Shown here: one piece after another, positions 36,924 through 45,121 of the stretch
Numbering within the stretch: position 1 is the first letter of the stretch
Layout of the letters: each line of letters opens with the position of its first letter
Assembly (NCBI RefSeq): GCF_014193425.1
Contig: NZ_JACHZG010000001.1
Span: forward strand, 1,860,001-1,924,000
DNA from: Microlunatus antarcticus
GTDB taxonomy: Bacteria; Actinomycetota; Actinomycetes; Propionibacteriales; Propionibacteriaceae
DNA length: 64,000 bases
Direction: 5' to 3'
Made by a program: the position numbers and the translations under genes
The notes under the pieces: model-generated
The model's input: only the letters and a program-made list of their open reading frames with translations
The model's database searches: none
What the model was told of the DNA's origin: nothing

Positions 36924-37448
36924 TCAGACCATGTAGGTGGAGTTGATGACGGCGCCCTTGTTGGCGAAGTAGATGAGCGCGTCCTGCACGTCGAGCGGGT
37001 GGCAGGGGATCGTCCCCGGCATCAGGTCCTCCTCGCGCAGGCCGTGCAGCGAGAGGCCGAAGCGGCAGACGAAGACGTGCCCGCCCTCGTCCATGAACGT
37101 CTGCAGCGTGTTGTTGATGTTCTGCTCGCCCGGGAAGGCGGAGTCGCCGGTGGTCGGGAAGCCGCGCGTGGCGATGGCGTTCATCGAGCCGGGGCCGTAG
37201 AAGTAGACGACCGAGTCGAAGCCCTTGCGCAGCGCGCGCAGGGCCTGCAGGCAGGCGACGAAGCTGACGCTCGACTCGTGCGCGATGCCGTGGACGAGGG
37301 TCAGGTAGGACTGGCCGGGCTCGGCCTGGATGTCGGGGAAGATCTTGGTCGACCCGTAGATCGAGCTCCCCTTCTCCAGCGAGGGGTGCGGGATCTCGTT
37401 GCGGGAGGTCTCGATCTTGGCGAGGATGTCGTCGTCGAACAGCGGCAC
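36924..37448 (-). CDS. MSMEG_0572/sll0783-family nitrogen-starvation protein
   Basis: A 174-residue protein, first gene of the cluster. Conserved stretches are SSIYGSTKIFPDIQAEPGQ, LTLVHGIAHESSVSFVACLQ, YFYGPGSMNAIATRGFP and VFVCRFGLSLHGLREEDL. The layout of strands resembles DsrE/F-like proteins, but that is a guess. Homologues are known from nitrogen-starvation regulons. The GTG start is preceded by AGGAG at seven bases. A 25-base gap separates it from the radical SAM gene. Confidence 0.87.
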   Translation of the reverse strand: MPLFDDDILAKIETSRNEIPHPSLEKGSSIYGSTKIFPDIQAEPGQSYLTLVHGIAHESSVSFVACLQALRALRKGFDSVVYFYGPGSMNAIATRGFPTTGDSAFPGEQNINNTLQTFMDEGGHVFVCRFGLSLHGLREEDLMPGTIPCHPLDVQDALIYFANKGAVINSTYMV

Positions 37449-37478
37449 GGTGGCTCCTGGGTCCGGTGAAGGAGGGGG

Positions 37479-37501
37479 CCGGGGCGCCCCATGCGCCCCG
37501 G
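37479..37501 (-). promoter_or_regulatory. leader hairpin of the Nit1C-type operon
   Basis: A perfect 9-bp G/C stem (ccggggcgc / gcgccccgg) with a 5-base loop lies about 30 bases upstream of the first gene of the cluster, between the putative operator and the ribosome site. It could be an attenuation or mRNA-stability element. Confidence 0.45.
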
Positions 37502-37533
37502 TCCGACCTCTCCTTCGATCCTGCGGCCGGAGC

Positions 37534-37550
37534 GATTCCAAGCCGGTTAC
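37534..37550 (-). promoter_or_regulatory. possible GlnR-type box upstream of the Nit1C-type operon
   Basis: On the minus strand GTAAC-cggctt-GGAAT matches a GTNAC-N6-GAAAC half-site of the actinobacterial nitrogen regulator GlnR with one or two mismatches. Another GTTAC lies about 30 bases upstream (37577-37581). Only a candidate; the match is imperfect. Confidence 0.35.
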
Positions 37551-37633
37551 GTCAGGAACAAGCCCCGATGACGGCGGTAACAGTCGTGTCGCGTACGACT
37601 CACTCGTGGGCTCGGCGTCCGTGAGCATGTGGT

Positions 37634-38005
37634 GTGGTCGACGGCCTGCCGCACCGCACCTGGCGATGTGTCCTGCTGGCGACCGGCAGACTGAGTTGCG
37701 TGCCGCCACGCCCGAAGGACGAGCGACCTCCGTCCGCTGACGATGCGGTCGGCCTGGTCGTCAAGAGCGACCAGGGCGGCTCGCCGTTTCCCGGGCAGGA
37801 AGTCGATCCTGGCGCGGCGAGAGCCTGGGTTCGCCACCAGTTCGCCGGCATGTCTGTCCTGCTCGAGCAGGTCGTCTCCCGCTTGGACACCTTGCCCCGG
37901 GCTCGAGCGCTCGTGGCCGCCGAGACGAGCGACGACCTCGTGCTCGACGGCACCGGACACCGCTTCCCTCAAAGCGTCTCGACGGAGCTGGCTCGTGACT
38001 GCTGA
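37634..38005 (+). CDS. hypothetical protein in a lower-GC patch
   Basis: A 123-residue frame I do not recognise. From about residue 38 codon choice looks like real coding (DAVGLVVKSDQGGSPFPGQE, AARAWVRHQFAGMSVLLEQV), and the part from 80 on is helical. Third-position GC is lower than in neighbouring genes. The GTG start lacks a clear ribosome site. The gene diverges from the Nit1C operon. It may be a recent arrival. Confidence 0.5.
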   Translation: MVDGLPHRTWRCVLLATGRLSCVPPRPKDERPPSADDAVGLVVKSDQGGSPFPGQEVDPGAARAWVRHQFAGMSVLLEQVVSRLDTLPRARALVAAETSDDLVLDGTGHRFPQSVSTELARDC

Positions 38006-38040
38006 GGTACGGCTCCGGGGGCTACCCGTGCAACGCACTC

Positions 38041-38316
38041 GTGTGCACCGGGAGCGAGGAGTCGCTCGGACTGAGCGTCGGGGCTGACCTGTCTGACGGC
38101 ATCGTCAGGCGTGTCGTCGACAGTGTGACGGGGTTGCTGACGTCGGTCTGGGACGACGAGAGCTACGTCGTGCTCTGGCGCGCGGCTTGGAGATACGACG
38201 GTCGGCACTGGATTCGTCCCGCAGCTGGGCTGTGGCCGTCAGCGAGCGATGCGGAACGTTGTGCAGGCCGGGTTCGTCACGGTCCCGGAGAGAACGTCGG
38301 GATCCTCGCCCGGTAG
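38041..38316 (+). CDS. possible small hypothetical protein or gene remnant
   Basis: A 91-residue frame with the protein-like stretch VVLWRAAWRYDGRHWIRPAA but no recognisable family. Its last 78 bases overlap the convergent lipoprotein gene, which is the better supported frame, so this may be a truncated remnant. No ribosome site is evident at the GTG start. Confidence 0.25.
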   Translation: MCTGSEESLGLSVGADLSDGIVRRVVDSVTGLLTSVWDDESYVVLWRAAWRYDGRHWIRPAAGLWPSASDAERCAGRVRHGPGENVGILAR

Positions 38317-38790
38317 CTCAGCGACCAGCCCGACCATCACGTACCCCGACGGCTTCTCGATCCAGGCCTTCGGAGTCAAGGTCAGCGACCGCGAATCGAG
38401 CCGACCCGTCATCGAATAGCTGCCGTTCGGAACCCCGGGGTTGCTCTCGATCGGCCCGAAGCTGAAGACCGCCGACAACGCCCCGCTGCCCTCGTCGGAG
38501 ATAGCCAGGTTGAAGCCCGTCAGGCCCTGACCACAGGTGTACATGCCTTTCCACTGACCGGTCACGTCGCGGCGGCTGGGTGACGCCGACTCAGCAGGCG
38601 TCGGGGTGGGCCCACAGCTCGGACCGAAGACCAGGTCGCACGGCCCGCTCGCACTGAACGTCGGATTCGACGTACCCGGACCCGGCGACCTAGCCGGGAC
38701 CCCCGGCGCAGCGCAGCCACCCAGGCTGCCCGTCACCAGGAAGGTGAGCCCGACGAGGAGCGCCGAGGGCCTGGACCAGAGGCGAGGCAC
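38239..38790 (-). CDS. predicted lipoprotein of unknown function
   Basis: A 183-residue protein with a clear lipoprotein signal: basic start, a hydrophobic stretch (SALLVGLTFLVTGSLGGC) and a lipobox ending LGGC at about residue 25. A Pro/Ser-rich linker with two Cys follows. The C-terminal 110 residues look like a beta-rich domain (WKGMYTCGQGLTGFNLAIS, GSYSMTGRLDSRSLTLTPKA). I do not recognise the family. The codon GC is slightly lower than the surroundings. It should be exported and anchored in the membrane. Confidence 0.75.
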   Translation of the reverse strand: MPRLWSRPSALLVGLTFLVTGSLGGCAAPGVPARSPGPGTSNPTFSASGPCDLVFGPSCGPTPTPAESASPSRRDVTGQWKGMYTCGQGLTGFNLAISDEGSGALSAVFSFGPIESNPGVPNGSYSMTGRLDSRSLTLTPKAWIEKPSGYVMVGLVAELPGEDPDVLSGTVTNPACTTFRIAR

Positions 38791-38999
38791 GCGGTGACCC
38801 TAACAAGCGAGGGGACCATCGAAGCCTTAACAGAACTGGCTGCCCGCAGCTCGGCGGTCGAGGCCGCGACGGCGTCGGATGCCGCGACACAGACCGCCAG
38901 AGGGGCATGCGGAACGACCCGACCTGTGTGGCCGCCGGAGGCCAGGTTCAGCGACTCCGGGCGTTCGACAGGCTCACGGGCTCGGACTCCCCGCCGAGT
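38791..38999. other. gene-free stretch, with a remnant of an intergenic repeat
   Basis: No convincing gene is seen. The sequence ttcgacaggctcacgggctc near 38962 resembles one arm of the hairpin after katG (57290 onward), suggesting a dispersed repeat. The lipoprotein promoter must lie here. Confidence 0.4.
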
Positions 39000-39281
39000 T
39001 CAGAGCAGGTCGTCGATGCGGTGCGCGAGCTCGACGTCGTACTGGGTCACGCCGTTCGCGACGTGGGTCCAGAGCGCGAAGCGGACCCGCGTGGAGCGGA
39101 GGTCGACGTCGGGGTGGTGGTTCATCGCCTCGGCCTCCTCGCCCACCGCGACGACGAGGGCCAGCCCGGCGGCGAAGTCGGGCCGCTCGACCGCGCGCAC
39201 GAGCCGGTCGTCCTCCAGGCGCCAGTCGGGGAGGTCGGCGAGCTGGGCCAACAGATCGTCGGACGCGAGGAGTCGGGGCAC
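39000..39281 (-). CDS. pterin-4-alpha-carbinolamine dehydratase
   Basis: A 93-residue PCD/DCoH protein. The family core is MNHHPDVDLRSTRVRFALWT with the catalytic HH, preceded by LPDWRLEDDRLVRAVERPDF. It dehydrates 4a-hydroxy-tetrahydropterins and so recycles the pterin used by hydroxylases, or acts in moco-type pterin metabolism. GTG start. No pterin-dependent hydroxylase gene is recognised in the window, but the Nit1C-type cluster lies 1.5 kb away. Confidence 0.92.
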   Translation of the reverse strand: MPRLLASDDLLAQLADLPDWRLEDDRLVRAVERPDFAAGLALVVAVGEEAEAMNHHPDVDLRSTRVRFALWTHVANGVTQYDVELAHRIDDLL

Positions 39282-39318
39282 CCGGTCACGTTAGTCTCGC
39301 CGCCGTGGGACGCGCACC

Positions 39319-40398
39319 GTGGATCTAGCCGAGCTGGCCGGTCGGGTCGGCCCGATCCTGGGATTCGTCGTCTGCATCACCGTCGTCGCGGAGCTGGCCG
39401 ACGGCCTGGGCGTCTTCGCCCTGCTGGCCCGCGGGACGGCCCGGCTCGCCCGTGGTTCGGTCGTCCGGCTCTGGCTCCTCGTCGTGCTCGTCGCCGTCCT
39501 GGCGACCGCGGTCCTGTCGCTCGACACGACGGCGGTGCTGCTCACCCCGGTCGTCCTGGCGCTCGCCGGGCAGCTGCGGCTGGACCGGATGCTCTTCGCC
39601 TACACGGCCGTCTGGCTGGCGAACACGGCGTCGCTCTTCCTGCCCGTCTCCAACCTGACGAACCTGCTCGCCCTCACCCGGCTGCCGAGCTCGGGCGTGC
39701 CCGCGTTCCTCGCGCTCACCTGGCCGGCGGCCGTCGCCTGCACGGTGGTCACCGTCGTGGCGCTGGCGCTCTTCTTCCGCCGTGCCCTGCGCGGCACGTA
39801 CGTCCTCGGCGACGCCCCGCGGTGGGAGCACCCCCGTCTGCTCTGGCTCGGCGTGGTCGTCTGCGCCCTGCTGGGGCCGGCGTTCGTGATCGTCGGCAAC
39901 GTGCTCGTCGTCTCTGCCGTCGGGGCGGCGATCCTGGTCGTCGCGTGCGCGGTCGGCGCACGCCACCTGCTGCACTGGCGGATGCTGCCCTGGCAGCTCG
40001 TGGTCGGCGTCTCCGTGCTCTTCGTCCTCGTGCAGCTGGCCCACGACCACGGCCTCAGCGACGTGCTCGGGCACCTGGCCGGCACCGGGTCGTCATGGCT
40101 CGAGCTCCTGCGCCTCGCCGGCCTGGGTGCACTGGGAGCCAACCTGCTCGACAACCTGCCCGCCTACCTCGCGCTCGAGCCCGTCGCGCTCGACAGCCCC
40201 GTACGCCTCGTCGCCCTCCTCGTCGGCGTGAACGCCGGCCCGCTCATCACGCCGTGGGCCAGCCTCGCCACGCTGCTGTGGGCGGCGCGCTGCCGCTCGG
40301 CGGGCGTGACCGTCTCGTGGGGCCAGTTCGCGCTGCGCGGCCTGGTGCTCGTCCCCGTGCTCCTGGTGACGGCGACGCTCGCCCTCGCGTTCGTCTAG
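39319..40398 (+). CDS. ArsB/NhaD-type (IT superfamily) membrane transporter
   Basis: A 359-residue membrane protein with about ten helices. The motifs SLDTTAVLLTPVVLALA, LPVSNLTNLLAL and NAGPLITPWASLATLLWAA are the paired re-entrant regions of the ArsB/citrate transporter family. It could export arsenite or exchange an organic anion or Na+/H+. No arsR or arsC is nearby, so arsenic resistance is only one option. The GTG start is 37 bases from the divergent PCD gene. Confidence 0.82.
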   Translation: MDLAELAGRVGPILGFVVCITVVAELADGLGVFALLARGTARLARGSVVRLWLLVVLVAVLATAVLSLDTTAVLLTPVVLALAGQLRLDRMLFAYTAVWLANTASLFLPVSNLTNLLALTRLPSSGVPAFLALTWPAAVACTVVTVVALALFFRRALRGTYVLGDAPRWEHPRLLWLGVVVCALLGPAFVIVGNVLVVSAVGAAILVVACAVGARHLLHWRMLPWQLVVGVSVLFVLVQLAHDHGLSDVLGHLAGTGSSWLELLRLAGLGALGANLLDNLPAYLALEPVALDSPVRLVALLVGVNAGPLITPWASLATLLWAARCRSAGVTVSWGQFALRGLVLVPVLLVTATLALAFV

Positions 40399-40973
40399 GT
40401 CGCGAGCGCGCGCCACTCGCGCTCGAGGACCGCGAAGTCGATCTCGGTCGACCACGCGCCCTTGAACCACTCGTTCTCCACGAGCACGGCCTCCTGCCGC
40501 ATCCCGAGCTTGCGCAGGACGGCGGCGGAGGCCGGGTTCCGGGCGTCGACGCGGGCAACCACGCGGCGCAGGCCCAGGCGGTCGAAGGCCATCGCCAGCA
40601 TCGCGCGGGCGGCCTCGGTCGCGTACCCGTGGCCCGCGTACGCCGGATTGACGACGTACCCGATCTCGCCCGTCCGGTGCTCGTCGCTCGTCCAGATGAT
40701 CATGGTGTCGCCGACGAGCTCGCCCGTCGCGGCGAGCGTGATCGCCAGGCTCGCGCCGTTCCCGGGGGCCTCGATCGTGGTGATCGCGCGACGGGGGAGC
40801 CAGGCCGCGACCTCGTGGCGGGCCTTCGGCGTCCACGGGATGTAGCGGCAGACGTCCTCGCGGGACGCGTACGCGTGGATCGCGTCGACGTCGCCGACCG
40901 GGTCGATCGGGCGCAGCACGAGCCGTTCCGTACGGACCGGGTGCTGCAGCGTGAGCACCCGGTCCGGTGACAC
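40395..40973 (-). CDS. RimJ/RimL-type GNAT acetyltransferase
   Basis: A 192-residue N-acetyltransferase. It has RTERLVLRPIDPVGDVDAIH, the acetyl-CoA site IGYVVNPAYAGHGYATEAAR and ARVDARNPASAAVLRKLGM. Such proteins acetylate amino groups of ribosomal proteins, small molecules or drugs; the substrate is unknown. It begins two bases after the phosphofructokinase stop and its own stop overlaps the convergent transporter stop. Confidence 0.88.
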   Translation of the reverse strand: MSPDRVLTLQHPVRTERLVLRPIDPVGDVDAIHAYASREDVCRYIPWTPKARHEVAAWLPRRAITTIEAPGNGASLAITLAATGELVGDTMIIWTSDEHRTGEIGYVVNPAYAGHGYATEAARAMLAMAFDRLGLRRVVARVDARNPASAAVLRKLGMRQEAVLVENEWFKGAWSTEIDFAVLEREWRALAT

Positions 40974-40975
40974 GG

Positions 40976-42202
40976 TCAGTGCTCGGTCGGCGGGGCGGGC
41001 TTCGCCGGCGGCTGCCCGATGCCGCTCAGCAGCTCGCCGTACCAGGGCACGGTGATGTCGAACGCCTTGCCCCCCTTGATGCGGTCGAACTCGATCGCCC
41101 GCAGCTCGTCGCCGCGCTCCTCGTCGTGGCCGATCACACCGGGCTCGCCGCGCAGCGCGCAGTCGACCGCCAGGTCGGTCATCGAGCGGATGAGCTCGAG
41201 GTCGGCGTCGTTCGCCGGGGCGGAGCGCGAGAAGTAGCCCGACTTCTGGACGAGGACCTTCTCCGCCCCGAGCAGCTCGGCGAACTGCTTCGCGAACCAC
41301 TGGCCCGGGTTGATCGTATCGATCTTGACGTGGCCGAAGGCGTCGCGGTCGACCTCCTGGCCCGAGCTCTCCAGGTCGGCCACGATGGTGCTCAGCCCGG
41401 CGCCCTCGGAGAGGAAGATGTTGACCGCGCCGACGGAGTCCATGACCTCGCGCAGCCGCTTGCCCTCGGTCTCGAGGTCGAAGTCCGCCTCGGGCACGTA
41501 GATCGCGTGGACGTCCCACGCCTCGCGGGCGAGCCCGATCTCGGGCAGCCAGGCGCGGGTGTCGAGCCAGTCGCGGTAGGCCTGCGCCGTGGCGGCGGTC
41601 AGCCAGCCGCAGGACCGGCCCATGACCTCGTGCACGATGAGCTTGCGGGTGCCGGAGTTGTGCTCGGCGATCACGTTCTCGGCGAAGCGGGCGCCCTGCT
41701 CGGCCGCCGTCCAGGCGCCGAGCGACTGCCGGATCGGGATCACGTCGTTGTCGATGGTCTTCGGCAGCCCGACGACGGTCAGCGCGTAGTCGTGCTCGGC
41801 CAGGAACGCGGCCAGGTCGGCCGCGGTGGTGTTCGTGTCGTCGCCGCCGATGGTGTGCAGGACGTCGATGCCGTCCTCCGTCAGCCGGTCGGCCGCGGCC
41901 CGCAGCGGGTCGACGCCCTCGGCCACGAGGCCGCGCTTGACGCAGTCCTTGGCGTTGGTGAGCTTGACCCGCGAGTTGCCGATCGGCGAGCCGCCGAAGG
42001 CGTGCAGCCGGTCCGCGTGCTCGCGGACGACGTCCGTCACGACCAGAGAGTCGCCCTGCAACAGGCCCTGGTAGCCGTAGCGGTACGCGATGATCTCGAC
42101 CTCGGGGGCGAGCTCGGTGTAGCGCTGGATCAACCCCCCGACGGCGGAGGACAGGCAGGGGGCGAACCCGCCGGCGGTCAGGAGGGCAACCTTCTTCACC
42201 AT
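40976..42202 (-). CDS. pfp: pyrophosphate-dependent 6-phosphofructokinase
   Basis: A 408-residue group III phosphofructokinase. The phosphate donor is told by two residues: GGDDTNTT, with Asp (about 122) where ATP enzymes have Gly, and PKTIDND with Lys (about 148). Both favour PPi over ATP. It interconverts fructose-6-phosphate and fructose-1,6-bisphosphate reversibly, saving ATP. Other core motifs are EVMGRSCGWLTAATAQAYRD and IYVPEADFDLETEGK. The ATG start gives the normal family length. Confidence 0.93.
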   Translation of the reverse strand: MVKKVALLTAGGFAPCLSSAVGGLIQRYTELAPEVEIIAYRYGYQGLLQGDSLVVTDVVREHADRLHAFGGSPIGNSRVKLTNAKDCVKRGLVAEGVDPLRAAADRLTEDGIDVLHTIGGDDTNTTAADLAAFLAEHDYALTVVGLPKTIDNDVIPIRQSLGAWTAAEQGARFAENVIAEHNSGTRKLIVHEVMGRSCGWLTAATAQAYRDWLDTRAWLPEIGLAREAWDVHAIYVPEADFDLETEGKRLREVMDSVGAVNIFLSEGAGLSTIVADLESSGQEVDRDAFGHVKIDTINPGQWFAKQFAELLGAEKVLVQKSGYFSRSAPANDADLELIRSMTDLAVDCALRGEPGVIGHDEERGDELRAIEFDRIKGGKAFDITVPWYGELLSGIGQPPAKPAPPTEH

Positions 42203-42289
42203 GCCCCGAACCTAGCCGAATCGCCCGGGCCCGCCCCGATCGCGCCGTTCCTCGGAACCGGGCCCGGCCGCGAAGTCGGGGCCGCAGCG

Positions 42290-42487
42290 TCAGGAGAGCG
42301 AGGACTCCTTGTGGGCGGCCTGCTTGCCGCTCTTGCTCGACTCGACGACCCAGTACGGCTCGTCGTCGGAGGCGTTGAACTTCTGCCCGTCGAGGTGGAA
42401 CTCCTTCGTCTTCTTCTCGACCGCCTTGCCCTCGGTCGTGCCCTGCGGGGTGTTCCAGTGGACGGTGTCGCCCTTGCTGATCGCCAT
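42290..42487 (-). CDS. DUF2945 (hypervirulence-associated TUDOR-like) small protein
   Basis: A 65-residue protein: SKGDTVHWNTPQGTTEGKAV, then KEFHLDGQKFNASDDEPYWV, ending in KSGKQAAHKESSL. This is the single-domain TUDOR-like family common in bacteria. The function is unknown. The ATG 42487 gives the standard length. Confidence 0.88.
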   Translation of the reverse strand: MAISKGDTVHWNTPQGTTEGKAVEKKTKEFHLDGQKFNASDDEPYWVVESSKSGKQAAHKESSLS

Positions 42488-42556
42488 GGGCGCGACGGTA
42501 CTGCCGCGAGACGGATGGGTCCGGAGCGGTCGGACGGAAGGGGCCGCACGCGTCGC

Positions 42557-42611
42557 AGGTGCGCAGTTCCGCACGTGACACGCCGTGAAACGGGTGCAGA
42601 AGTGCGCACCT
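42557..42611. repeat. 9-base inverted repeat in the gap before udgX
   Basis: aggtgcgca at 42557 is repeated inverted as tgcgcacct at 42603, with a smaller hairpin (gtgcg/cgcac) inside. The 236-base gap between the DUF2945 and udgX genes holds no gene. It could be an operator or a terminator. Confidence 0.4.
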
Positions 42612-42726
42612 ACCGAGCCAAGATCTGGAGCCCACCTCTTCGAGGCCCTTCGCAAGCGAGGGGGCGTCTGGGGTAGGGCGTCGGCTCCTGAGGGCTGACC
42701 GGCCGCGTACGGGATAAGGACGACCC

Positions 42727-43350
42727 ATGAGTGCAGCGGAGTTCGTGCCGGAGTCCGGAGGCGTCGCCGAGCTGAGGGCCGCGGCCAAGGACTGCCACGG
42801 CTGCGAGCTGTGGGAGCCCGCGACGCAGACGGTCTTCGGCGCGGGCAGCCCGGGCGCGCGGATCATGCTGGTGGGGGAGCAGCCGGGCGATGTCGAGGAC
42901 CAGCGCGGCCTCCCGTTCGTGGGGCCGGCGGGCCAGCTGCTGCAGAAGGGGCTCGACGAGGCCGGGGCGGACCGGTCGATGCTCTACGTGACGAACGCGG
43001 TCAAGCACTTCCGCTTCACCTGGCAGGGCAAGCGGCGCCTGCACCAGACCCCGGACGCCGGGAACGTCAACGCCTGCCGTCCCTGGCTCGAGGCCGAGAT
43101 CGCCCGCGTGGACCCCGAGCTGATCGTCGTGCTCGGCGCCACCGCCGGCAAGGCGCTGCTGGGCAGCGGCTTCCGGGTCACCCGGGACCGGGGCGTCGTC
43201 ATGGAGCGCGAGACACCGGTGGGCGCGCGACGGTTCTTCGCCACGATCCATCCCTCGGCGATCCTGCGGATGGACGCCGACGTCCGGGACCAGGGCTACG
43301 CGGACTTCGTCACCGACCTGCGGGCGGCAGTGGCCGCCGTCGAGGTGTGA
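42727..43350 (+). CDS. udgX: UdgX-type uracil-DNA glycosylase
   Basis: A 207-residue iron-sulfur uracil-DNA glycosylase of the UdgX group, which removes uracil and becomes covalently joined to the DNA. Motif A is GEQPGDVEDQRG (Glu 51-Gln 52). The special loop is GKRRLHQT with the reactive His at about 106; most UdgX have Ile in place of this Leu. Cys 23, Cys 26, a His in AVKHF and the Cys in NACRPW fit the four cluster ligands, and HPSAILR is motif B. It acts in DNA repair. Confidence 0.93.
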   Translation: MSAAEFVPESGGVAELRAAAKDCHGCELWEPATQTVFGAGSPGARIMLVGEQPGDVEDQRGLPFVGPAGQLLQKGLDEAGADRSMLYVTNAVKHFRFTWQGKRRLHQTPDAGNVNACRPWLEAEIARVDPELIVVLGATAGKALLGSGFRVTRDRGVVMERETPVGARRFFATIHPSAILRMDADVRDQGYADFVTDLRAAVAAVEV

Positions 43351-43366
43351 GGTCCGCAGACGTCGG

Positions 43367-43864
43367 TCAGCGCACGACGATGCTCGTCGCGTTCACCGAG
43401 CCGTCGGCCGCGCGCGACCCGAGCACGGTGACGACGTCCCCGACCGCGAGCTCTCCGTGGGCGTACGGCTCGGTCACCGTGGTGGTGTCGGTGAACGTCA
43501 CCGTCCTGCTGGCCCCCTGGTCGGCCAGGACGAGGGTGTGAGCCTTGATCGCGGTGACCTCGCCCGCCGCGGCCGGTGCCGTGCTGGCCGCCCCCGCTCG
43601 GGGTGCCGTCGAGCCCGCGGCACCCGACCGCCGAGCCTGGCCCGCTCCGGCCCCGGCCGCACCGGCGGACCCTCCCGCCACCCGGGCCACCTGGACACCG
43701 ACGAAGACCCCGACGGCCAGGATCAGCAGGCCGAGCAGGACACGGGTCAGCAGGCTCGGCCGGCGTCCGGCCGACAACAGCAGCTCCTCGTCCAGCCCGT
43801 CGTCGTCGTCGGAGTACGGCGGCGGGGCCTGACGGTCGTGGTCCACCTCGAGGTCCTCACTCAT
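43367..43864 (-). CDS. membrane-anchored DUF5666-like protein
   Basis: A 165-residue protein. An acidic cytoplasmic start (residues 1-35) is followed by one transmembrane helix (LLTRVLLGLLILAVGVFVGV) and an Ala/Gly-rich linker. A C-terminal beta domain of the DUF5666 kind follows (GEVTAIKAHTLVL, GDVVTVLGS). It is the last gene of the MacAB-like efflux operon and overlaps the permease gene by eight bases, so it probably helps that complex outside the membrane. The exact role is unknown. Confidence 0.75.
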   Translation of the reverse strand: MSEDLEVDHDRQAPPPYSDDDDGLDEELLLSAGRRPSLLTRVLLGLLILAVGVFVGVQVARVAGGSAGAAGAGAGQARRSGAAGSTAPRAGAASTAPAAAGEVTAIKAHTLVLADQGASRTVTFTDTTTVTEPYAHGELAVGDVVTVLGSRAADGSVNATSIVVR

Positions 43865-45121
43865 AGCGCAGCGCGTCGATCGGTTTGAGGCGCGCCGCTC
43901 GTCGGGCCGGATAGATGCCGAAGACCAGCCCGATGGCGACCGAGAAGCCGAACGACACGAAGACCGACCACGGGGCGACGGCCGGGACCACCGACGAGAT
44001 CGTGATCTGCGAACCGAGCAGGCCGACCACGACCCCGGCGAGCCCGCCCATCATCGACAGCAGCACGGCCTCGAACATGAACTGGGCGATGATCACGCTC
44101 TGCGGAGCCCCGATCGCCTTCCGGAGCCCGATCTCGCGGGTGCGCTCGGTCACCGTGACCAGCATGATGTTCATGACCCCGATGCCGCCGACCAGGAGCG
44201 AGATGCTCGCCACCGCCGCCAGCAGCACGGTGATCAAGGTCGTCACCGTGCCGAGCGCCGACAGGAACGACGCCGCGCTGAAGATCGAGTAGTCACGGTC
44301 CGCGGCGGTCACGCCGTGCCGGGCGTCGAGGATCCCCTCGACCTCCGACGTCGCGTCGGCCACCGTGTCCGCGCTGGTCGCCGCCACCGAGATCACGTTG
44401 ATCGAGCCGTAGCCGGACAGGGTGTCCTGCACGGCGCTCAGCGGGGCCAGCAGACGGTCGTCGGAGTCCTGGAAGCCGGAGCTGCCCTTGGCCGTGAGGA
44501 TGCCGACGACGACGAACGACTTCCCGTTCAGCTGGATCGTCTGGTTCAGCAGGCCCGTGCCGTCGCCGCCCGCGAGGTCCTTGGCCACGGTCGGACCGAC
44601 AAGGGCCACCCGCGAGTGGGCCGTGTCGTCCTGCTCCGAGAAGGCCCGGCCGCTGGCCACGGTGTCGTTGTTGATCGCCAGGTAGTTCGCCGTCGCGCCG
44701 TTCGTGCTTCCGACGGTGTGGGAGGCGCCCTCGTACGTCGCCGCGACCGAGGTCGGTGACACGACGGCCGCCACGGCCGTGACGTCGGGGGCGAGCTCGG
44801 TGCTCTGCAGCGCCTCCGCGTCGGCCATGGTGAGCTGCGCGACGCGGGTCTGCGTGCCGGTGTCGGTCGTCGAGCTGCCCGCGCCACCACCGGCACCCCC
44901 GCCGCCGCGCCCGCCCCCGCCGCCGGAGGTCGGGGTCACGGTCAGCGTGTTGGCCCCGAGCCCGCTCACCTGGCCCCGGATGCCGTTGCCCGCGCCCGTG
45001 CCGAAGGACACGAGCACGATGACCGACGCGACCCCGATCAGGACGCCGAGCATGGTCAGCGCCGACCGGGCCTTGTTGGCCGCGATGCCCTGCAGCGCGA
45101 AGCGGAAGCTCTCGGCGAGGT

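Noticed and set aside
37547-38038. 163-codon minus-strand frame in the lower-GC patch
   Set aside because: Its composition is that of a shadow of the plus-strand frame 37634-38005, which has better codon choice. It also has no ribosome site.
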